Shown here: positions 40,523 through 45,821 of the stretch, one piece after another
Numbering within the stretch: position 1 is the stretch's first letter
Layout: each line of letters opens with the position of its first letter
Origin: an uncultured Corynebacterium sp.
GTDB lineage: Bacteria; Actinomycetota; Actinomycetes; Mycobacteriales; Mycobacteriaceae
Assembly: GCF_946221105.1 (NCBI RefSeq)
Contig: NZ_CAMICL010000015.1
Location: forward strand, 1 to 45,821
DNA: 45,821 nucleotides
Reading direction: 5' to 3'
Position numbers and translations under genes: made by a program
Notes under the pieces: generated by a model
What the model was told of the DNA's origin: nothing
Database searches by the model: none
The model's input: only the letters and a program-made list of their open reading frames with translations

Positions 40523-41082
40523 TGACTGACACGCCGGAGCACACCCAGCACGTTTTCAAGCCGAGCCGCGAGCACATCCTCGCCATCGTGCTCGCCACCG
40601 GCATCGCCCTGATGGGCATCCTCTGGGCACCGAAATACCTGGCCTGGCTGCTGATCTTCCCCGCTGTCTGGCTCGCGTGGGTGCTCGCCTCTTCCACCAC
40701 CGTGAATGAGCGCGGCATCACCGCCAAGTACCTCGTGCGCAAGAACGTCACCCTTCCGTGGCGCGACTTGAAGGGCCTCGCCTTCAAAGGCTCGGACGTC
40801 AGCGCCGTGACTGTCGACGGCACCGAGCACCCGCTACCCGGTGTGACCTTCAATTCCCTGCCCGACCTGGCCGAGGCCTCCAACGGCCGCATCACCGACG
40901 TGATCACCGCCGCCCAGGAGGCCGCTGACGGCAAGTACGAAATCATCGACAAGGGCGGCCACAAGGTGCTGCTTTCCCGCGAGGAGTACGACGCCTACGT
41001 TGCCGAGCACCCGGACTTGCCGGGCCCGCGCCCGTCTGCGCCAGCTTCCGCCCCTAAGACTGCCCCGGAAACAAAGGAGTAA
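40522..41082 (+). CDS. Small membrane protein with PH-like domain
   Basis: A 186-residue inner-membrane protein. Two hydrophobic segments (about residues 19-37 and 39-57, separated by WAPKYL) form a hairpin, followed by a strand-rich cytosolic domain (STTVNERGITAKYLVRKNVTLPWRDLKGLAFKG) typical of bacterial PH-like proteins of actinobacteria, and an Ala/Pro-rich tail. No reaction is known. The gene ends 4 bases before ilvD, and AAAGGAG for ilvD lies in its last codons, so the two are cotranscribed; the functional link is unclear. Confidence 0.75.
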   Translation: MTDTPEHTQHVFKPSREHILAIVLATGIALMGILWAPKYLAWLLIFPAVWLAWVLASSTTVNERGITAKYLVRKNVTLPWRDLKGLAFKGSDVSAVTVDGTEHPLPGVTFNSLPDLAEASNGRITDVITAAQEAADGKYEIIDKGGHKVLLSREEYDAYVAEHPDLPGPRPSAPASAPKTAPETKE

Positions 41083-41086
41083 AACC

Positions 41087-42925
41087 GTGATCCCGCTTCG
41101 CTCCCGCGTCACCACCATCGGCCGCCAGGCCGCAGGCGCCCGCGCGCTGTGGCGCGCCACCGGCACCGGCGAAAACGAGTTTGGTAAGCCGATCGTGGCG
41201 ATTGTGAACTCCTACACCCAGTTCGTGCCGGGGCACGTGCACCTGAAAGATGTCGGCGACATCGTCGCGGACGCTGTGCGCGCGGCCGGCGGCGTGCCCA
41301 AGGAGTTCAACACCATCGCCGTCGACGACGGCATCGCCATGGGGCACTCCGGCATGCTGTACTCCCTGCCGTCGCGCGAAATCATCACCGACTCGGTCGA
41401 GTACATGGTCAACGCCCACACCGTGGACGCCATGGTGTGCATCTCCAACTGCGACAAGATCACCCCGGGCATGCTCAACGCCGCGATGCGCCTGAACATC
41501 CCGGCCGTGTTCGTCTCCGGCGGCCCCATGGAGGCCGGCAAGGCGTTCTCCGTCGGCGGGGTGACCAAGCCGAAGTCCGACCTCATCGACGCGATCGCGC
41601 TGTCCGCCAACGACGACGTCTCCGACGACGAGCTCGATTCAATCGCCAACAACGCCTGCCCCACCTGCGGCTCCTGCTCCGGCATGTTCACCGCCAACTC
41701 CATGAACTGCCTCACCGAGGCGCTCGGCCTGTCCTTGCCGGGCAACGGCACCACCCTTGCCACCCACACCGCGCGCCGCGAGCTGTTTGAAAAGGCCGGC
41801 CGCACCATCATGGAGCTGTGCGAGCGCTACTACGGCCAGGGCGACGAATCCGTCCTGCCGCGCAACGTGGCCAACGTGCACGCCTTCCGCAACGCCATGG
41901 CGCTGGACATGGCGATGGGCGGCTCCACCAACACCATCCTGCACATCCTCGCCGCCGCGCAGGAGGGCGAGATCGATTTCGACCTGCACGACATCGACGA
42001 TCTGTCCCACCAGATCCCGTGCCTGTCCAAGGTCGCCCCTAACGGCGAGGCCCACGTCGAGGACGTCCACCGCGCCGGCGGCATCCCGGCGATTCTGGGC
42101 GAGCTCAACCGCGCGGGCCTGCTGCATGCGGATGTGCACTCGATCGCGTATCCGTCGCTAAGCGAATGGCTCTCCGACTGGGACATCCGCGGCGGGTCCG
42201 CCACCGAGGAGGCGCTCGAGCTGTACCACGCCGCACCCGGCGGCGAGCGCACCACGAAGGCGTTCTCCCAGAGTGCGCGCTGGGCCGAGCTGGACACGGA
42301 CGCGGCAAACGGCGTCATCCACGACGTCGAGCACCCCTTCACCTCCGACGGCGGCCTGGTGGTGCTGCGCGGCAACCTCGCACCCGACGGCGCGATTTTG
42401 AAGACCGCGGGCGTGGAAGAGGGCCTGTGGGAGTTCACCGGACCTGCGCGCGTGGTGGACTCACAGGAGCAGGCCGTTTCTATGATCCTCAACCGCGAGG
42501 TGCTCGAGGGCGAGGTTGTGGTCATCCGCTACGAGGGCCCCGCGGGCGGGCCGGGCATGCAGGAGATGCTGCACCCGACGTCCTTCCTCAAGGGCGCCGG
42601 CCTGGGCAAGAAGTGCGCCCTGATCACGGACGGCCGCTTCTCCGGCGGCACCTCCGGGCTGTCCATCGGCCACATCTCCCCCGAAGCGGCAGCCGGCGGT
42701 TTAATCGGGCTGATTGAAAACGGCGACACCATCTCCATCTCAGTGTCCAACCGCGAGCTGAAGCTCGACGTGGACGAGGCGGAGCTGGAAAAGCGCCGCG
42801 AAACGATGGAAGCCTCCGACAACCCCTGGACGCCGAACCGCGTCCGTGAGGTGTCGAAGGCTTTGCGTGCGTACGCGAAGATGGCGACCAGCGCCGACAA
42901 GGGCGCCGTGCGCCAGGTCGACTAG
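41087..42925 (+). CDS. ilvD: Dihydroxy-acid dehydratase
   Basis: A 612-residue Fe-S dehydratase catalysing the last shared step before valine, isoleucine and leucine branch. Cluster cysteines are in CISNCDKITPG and CPTCGSCSGMFTANSMN; other signatures are AVDDGIAMGHSGM, GGSTNTILH and TDGRFSGGTSGLSIGHISPEA. GTG at 41087 with AAAGGAG six bases upstream gives the normal N-terminus MIPLRSRVTT. It is divergent from ilvBNC with one small gene in between. Its TAG stop directly abuts the stop of the convergent DoxX gene, leaving no intergenic base. Confidence 0.97.
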   Translation: MIPLRSRVTTIGRQAAGARALWRATGTGENEFGKPIVAIVNSYTQFVPGHVHLKDVGDIVADAVRAAGGVPKEFNTIAVDDGIAMGHSGMLYSLPSREIITDSVEYMVNAHTVDAMVCISNCDKITPGMLNAAMRLNIPAVFVSGGPMEAGKAFSVGGVTKPKSDLIDAIALSANDDVSDDELDSIANNACPTCGSCSGMFTANSMNCLTEALGLSLPGNGTTLATHTARRELFEKAGRTIMELCERYYGQGDESVLPRNVANVHAFRNAMALDMAMGGSTNTILHILAAAQEGEIDFDLHDIDDLSHQIPCLSKVAPNGEAHVEDVHRAGGIPAILGELNRAGLLHADVHSIAYPSLSEWLSDWDIRGGSATEEALELYHAAPGGERTTKAFSQSARWAELDTDAANGVIHDVEHPFTSDGGLVVLRGNLAPDGAILKTAGVEEGLWEFTGPARVVDSQEQAVSMILNREVLEGEVVVIRYEGPAGGPGMQEMLHPTSFLKGAGLGKKCALITDGRFSGGTSGLSIGHISPEAAAGGLIGLIENGDTISISVSNRELKLDVDEAELEKRRETMEASDNPWTPNRVREVSKALRAYAKMATSADKGAVRQVD

Positions 42926-43795
42926 TTAGGCGACCGGGTTGATGCCGGTGCCGAACCACCACATCAGGCCGGCAGCCGCCAGGCCGAGCAGCGCGCAGAT
43001 CCAGCTAGAGACCAGCGGGCGCTTAGCCCAGCCGCGCGACGCGTCGACGCCGTAACGGCCCGGGCCCGCAAACTGCACGACCAGCGACGCGGCGAGCAGC
43101 ATCACCGGCGCCCACGTCTCCGGGGTCCAGGCGAAGACGTCGAAGCCTTCCGTCTGAGTGTAGAAGGCGTGCAGCGCCATAAAACCGGTCACGGCGATGG
43201 CGACAAGCGCTGCGATCGGGGTGAGCAGGCCCAGCACTAGGAACACGCCGGCGGCCAGCTCGAGGGTGGGCACCACAACGGCGAGGCCGGAGCCGTACGG
43301 GTAGTCGGCGTACGCCGCTTCCAGGCCGGAGATGCCTTCGTTGCCGCCGAGGCGGAAGAATGTCCCCACCGAGTGGATGATGAGCATCGCGCCGAGTGCG
43401 AGACGCTGCAGGAGAAGGCCCAAGTCCGTGGTGCCGCGGCGGGTCTCCTCCTCCACCACAACCGGCTCGGTCGTCTCGGCGTAGACCGGGTCAGCCGTGC
43501 CGGTGGTGTCGGTGGCGTACGCAGGCGCCGGCGCGGCATAGGCCGGGTCACGGTCCACGGCCACCGTCTCGTTGGCGCTTTCAAACGAGGTGGTCTCAGG
43601 CGCCTGCGGAATCAGCGGGCCGTTGTTCTGCTCGCCGCGCGGGAAAATCTCCGTCGGAGCAGCCTTGCCCGTGCGGGTGTACAGGCCGCCGGCGGCGTTC
43701 TGGGCATCGCCGGTGTACTCCGGCACCTCGGGAGAATCCAGGTTTGTCAGATCGTTTTGCTCATTAGGCGTGAGATCGCGTGGGTTGTTAGCCAT
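42926..43795 (-). CDS. DoxX-family membrane protein with long N-terminal region
   Basis: A 289-residue membrane protein. The first 120 residues are hydrophilic, acidic and Pro/Thr-rich (low complexity, cytosolic). Then come four hydrophobic segments from about residue 128: LLLQRLALGAMLIIHSVGTFF, VVPTLELAAGVFLVLGLLTPIA, the FMALHAFYTQ region and a C-terminal ICALLGLAAAGLMWWF. This is the DoxX arrangement. DoxX proteins are linked to redox and thiol stress in mycobacteria, but a specific role here is not shown. ATG at 43795 lies seven bases after TACATT (43808-43803, minus strand), a leaderless start; the frame upstream of it is not used. Confidence 0.82.
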   Translation of the reverse strand: MANNPRDLTPNEQNDLTNLDSPEVPEYTGDAQNAAGGLYTRTGKAAPTEIFPRGEQNNGPLIPQAPETTSFESANETVAVDRDPAYAAPAPAYATDTTGTADPVYAETTEPVVVEEETRRGTTDLGLLLQRLALGAMLIIHSVGTFFRLGGNEGISGLEAAYADYPYGSGLAVVVPTLELAAGVFLVLGLLTPIAALVAIAVTGFMALHAFYTQTEGFDVFAWTPETWAPVMLLAASLVVQFAGPGRYGVDASRGWAKRPLVSSWICALLGLAAAGLMWWFGTGINPVA

Positions 43796-43973
43796 GCCAA
43801 CAAATGTATGCGAAAACGCTGCCTGATCCTTGGTAACGCGCCGTTGAAACAACAATTCCCCGCCTGTGCGCTGCACTGTTGACAGCGGGAACCTGTGGTC
43901 GTCGGTTAGCAATGGCCCCCTAATGGTGTTACCCTCGGCTCCGATCTTTTTCTAGATTTCATTGAGGAAAATT

Positions 43974-45389
43974 ATGGGTAGAACCTTCAAAATCGCCCTT
44001 GCGCTCGTGGGCCTCACGGTCGGCGCGGGCTTCGCATCTGGCCAGGAGGTGATCCAGTACTTCCTGTCCTTCGGTTACTGGGGCATCGCCGGTGCCGCCG
44101 TGGCTGGCATCAGCATCGCCGTGTTCAGCGGCTGGGTCTACCAGCTCGGCTCCTACTACCTGGCGGACAACCACAGTGTGGTCTTCCGCAGCGTGTCCAG
44201 GCCTTGGCTGGCCAAGTACATGGACATCACCACCATGTTCACGCTGTTCTGCATCGGCTTCGTCATGGTCGCCGGCGCAGGCGCCAACCTGGAGCAACAG
44301 TTCGGCTTCCCCACCTGGGTCGGCTCCGCCATCATGGTCGTGCTGCTTTTGCTGTCCGGCTTGCTGGACGTGGACAAGCTCACCAGCGTGATCTCCTTCA
44401 TCACGCCGCTGCTGGTCATCTGTCTGCTCGGCGCGTTCGTGATCACGCTGATGAACATCCCGGACGACTTCGGCTACATCAACGAAATCGCGCAGACCAA
44501 CCCGCACGCATCCGGCACCTTCGACAACTGGCTGATCACCGCGCTGAACTACGCCACGCTGGTGATGATCATGGACACCTCCATGATGCTCGTCTTCGCC
44601 GGCTCCCACATGAACCCGGCCAAGACCGGCAAGGGCGGCCTGCTCGGCGGCATCATGTTCGCCGTGCTGCTGATGATCCTGGTGTTCATCCTGTTCTGCA
44701 ACATGGAAGCAGTCATGGACGCCGACCTGCCGCTGCTGAAGGTCTTCGACACCATGCACCCGGCCGTGGGCGTGTTCGTGTCCATCGTGATCTACCTGAT
44801 GATCTACAACACCGCCGTCGGCCTCTTCTACGCGCTCGGTCGACGCCTGAGCAACGACAAGCCGGGCAAGTTCCGCGTCTACTACGGCATCGTCGTGCTG
44901 GTCGGCTTCGCGCTGTCCTTCATCGGCTTCGCCGACCTGGTCGGCTGGGTCTACCCGGTCCTGGGCTACCTGGGCCTGGTTCTGGGCATCGTCATGGGCG
45001 TTGCCTGGTTCCGCGACCGCAAGAACATCCAGGACGAGACCGGCCGCCGCGAGCGCCTGGCCGAGCTCGCCGGCACCCAGCTGGACCCCGAGAGCTCGGA
45101 CCTCACCGGCGCAGAGCGCAGCGAGGTGGACTCGCTGACCTCCGACTCCAACGTCGGCGGCAAGGAGCTGTGGCAGTCCGTGCAGGAGGAAGTGGCGGCT
45201 GACATGCACGCCGACTCCTCCAGCGACTTCGACATCAAGACCGTCCCGGCCCTGGACCCCGAGTCCGACTCCTACGCCGGCGCTCCGGATTCCCCGGGCG
45301 AGGACATCCACTGGGAGTCCTACGAGGAGATGTACAAGACCGGCGAGTTCCCCGCCGTCAAGCCCGAGGACAAGCCCCAGGGCAAGTAA
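43974..45389 (+). CDS. YkvI-family transporter-like membrane protein
   Basis: A 471-residue integral membrane protein with about ten hydrophobic segments in the first 345 residues. The first (FKIALALVGLTVGAGFASGQEVIQYF) carries the GAGFASGQE motif typical of YkvI, a distant relative of the APC-type amino acid carriers such as BrnQ. The last 120 residues form an acidic cytosolic tail (Asp/Ser/Glu-rich, ending PEDKPQGK), longer than in the Bacillus protein as far as I recall. ATG at 43974 follows GAGGAAAATT; an in-frame TTG at 43962 is less likely. The substrate is unknown. A terminator follows. Confidence 0.82.
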   Translation: MGRTFKIALALVGLTVGAGFASGQEVIQYFLSFGYWGIAGAAVAGISIAVFSGWVYQLGSYYLADNHSVVFRSVSRPWLAKYMDITTMFTLFCIGFVMVAGAGANLEQQFGFPTWVGSAIMVVLLLLSGLLDVDKLTSVISFITPLLVICLLGAFVITLMNIPDDFGYINEIAQTNPHASGTFDNWLITALNYATLVMIMDTSMMLVFAGSHMNPAKTGKGGLLGGIMFAVLLMILVFILFCNMEAVMDADLPLLKVFDTMHPAVGVFVSIVIYLMIYNTAVGLFYALGRRLSNDKPGKFRVYYGIVVLVGFALSFIGFADLVGWVYPVLGYLGLVLGIVMGVAWFRDRKNIQDETGRRERLAELAGTQLDPESSDLTGAERSEVDSLTSDSNVGGKELWQSVQEEVAADMHADSSSDFDIKTVPALDPESDSYAGAPDSPGEDIHWESYEEMYKTGEFPAVKPEDKPQGK

Positions 45390-45419
45390 GCACTCTTCGC
45401 TTTACGACGTCCCGCTTCG

Positions 45420-45449
45420 CCCCGGCCAACGCACTGTTGGCCGGGGTTT
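45420..45449 (+). terminator. Intrinsic terminator after the YkvI-family gene
   Basis: CCCCGGCCAAC, loop of five bases (GCACT), GTTGGCCGGGG, then TTT: a perfect 11-base stem 30 bases past the stop. Confidence 0.85.
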
Positions 45450-45482
45450 GGCGTTGCTGTGCGTCTCTCGGGGCCAGTTACT

Positions 45483-45674
45483 TCACAGATCCACGTTCCG
45501 AGGCGTGAGCTCAACTCGCGGCGGATCAAAATCGTTGTCATCACCCTGCATCTGAATCGATGCCACCCATTCGGAGCCAGCATCGGAGGAAAACTGCACG
45601 TAAAGCTTGCCACGATCAGTATTCACGACTGCACTGACGTCCCGGTTAGATTCTCTTGCTGAAGTAGCTGCCAT
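45483..45674 (-). CDS. Tiny hypothetical protein
   Basis: A 63-residue soluble protein, MAATSARESNRDVSAV at the start and then a strand-like KLYVQFSSDAGSEWVASIQMQ and an acidic/proline end. ATG at 45674 has GGAGG at good spacing; longer in-frame starts lie beyond the palindrome and are unlikely. No family is recognised. A perfect palindrome 9-28 bases upstream suggests tight regulation. Confidence 0.55.
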   Translation of the reverse strand: MAATSARESNRDVSAVVNTDRGKLYVQFSSDAGSEWVASIQMQGDDNDFDPPRVELTPRNVDL

Positions 45675-45682
45675 GCGAACCT

Positions 45683-45702
45683 CCATGTACGTACCTACAT
45701 GG
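45683..45702. promoter_or_regulatory. Palindromic operator candidate
   Basis: CCATGTA (45683-45689), spacer CGTACC, TACATGG (45696-45702): a perfect 7-base inverted repeat just upstream of the tiny gene and its ribosome site, where a repressor would block transcription. Confidence 0.5.
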
Positions 45703-45821
45703 TAGGGGTGGGCGGTACTGTGGCAACCCCTTGCGTGACAGATGGTGAAAGGCAGATGGTGAATCCCCGCGGAGTTGTCAGTGGGTGAATGCGCCACCTC
45801 GACTTGGAGGTTGTTGTGGCT

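Noticed and set aside
43959..45311. Long minus-strand frame rich in His, Asp and Glu
   Set aside because: Antisense of the YkvI-family gene, which has clear membrane segments and motif.
45816..45821. Possible GTG start with GGAGG upstream at the window end
   Set aside because: Only two codons are visible, so no coding evidence can be given.

Overview
The window reads as chromosomal DNA of a Corynebacterium or close relative: high GC, two secreted mycolyltransferases of the antigen-85 type, an IclR regulator (LtbR) divergent from leuCD, an ilvB-ilvN-ilvC operon with a leader peptide much like that of C. glutamicum, and many start codons 6-8 bases after a -10 hexamer (leaderless transcripts). 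As I remember the C. glutamicum map, the order ilvD / ilvBNC / leuB / cNMP-CBS protein / exonuclease / odx / gltX / ltbR / leuCD / mutT1 / gpsA / ddl is a conserved block, read here from right to left.

Layout. 1-4.6 kb: end of a DUF3515 gene, ddl and gpsA (cell wall and phospholipid precursors), leaderless mutT1 and two YbjN genes. 4.6-7.3 kb: leuC-leuD and divergent ltbR. 7.35-11.2 kb: a Tat-exported PhoD phosphatase and a divergent, membrane-anchored calcineurin-type phosphoesterase. 11.2-13.5 kb: an FAD/NAD(P)-binding protein and a PhzF-like isomerase. 13.6-20.2 kb: two tRNA-Glu(CUC) genes bracket a three-gene ABC importer (probably ferric iron) and a tandem pair of mycolyltransferases; tRNA-Gln(CUG) and gltX follow. 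22-24.2 kb: a lower-GC accessory stretch with probable gene debris, two small secreted proteins (one with a tendamistat-like cysteine spacing), a cytosolic acidic protein, and a tandem plus inverted repeat. 24.2-29.7 kb: secreted esterase, isochorismate synthase, odx, DEDD exonuclease and cNMP/CBS/nucleotidyltransferase protein. 29.7-35 kb: leuB between two related lipoproteins, then a DUF262 protein. 35-36.8 kb: zinc-type CDF exporter and a single-pass protein with LEA-like repeats. 36.8-43 kb: ilvC, ilvN, ilvB with attenuator, a small PH-like membrane protein, and ilvD. 43-45.8 kb: DoxX-family protein, a YkvI-family transporter, and a tiny gene behind a palindrome.

Taken together, most of the branched-chain amino acid pathway (ilvD, ilvBN, ilvC, leuB, leuCD and the regulator) lies in one window, interspersed with envelope and transport genes. 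No prophage, insertion sequence or CRISPR array was seen. The most unexpected signal is a short DNA word, GC(C/T)TATCGACG, present eleven times (plus two shorter matches) on both strands, in genes and between them, far more often than chance; its role is unknown to me.
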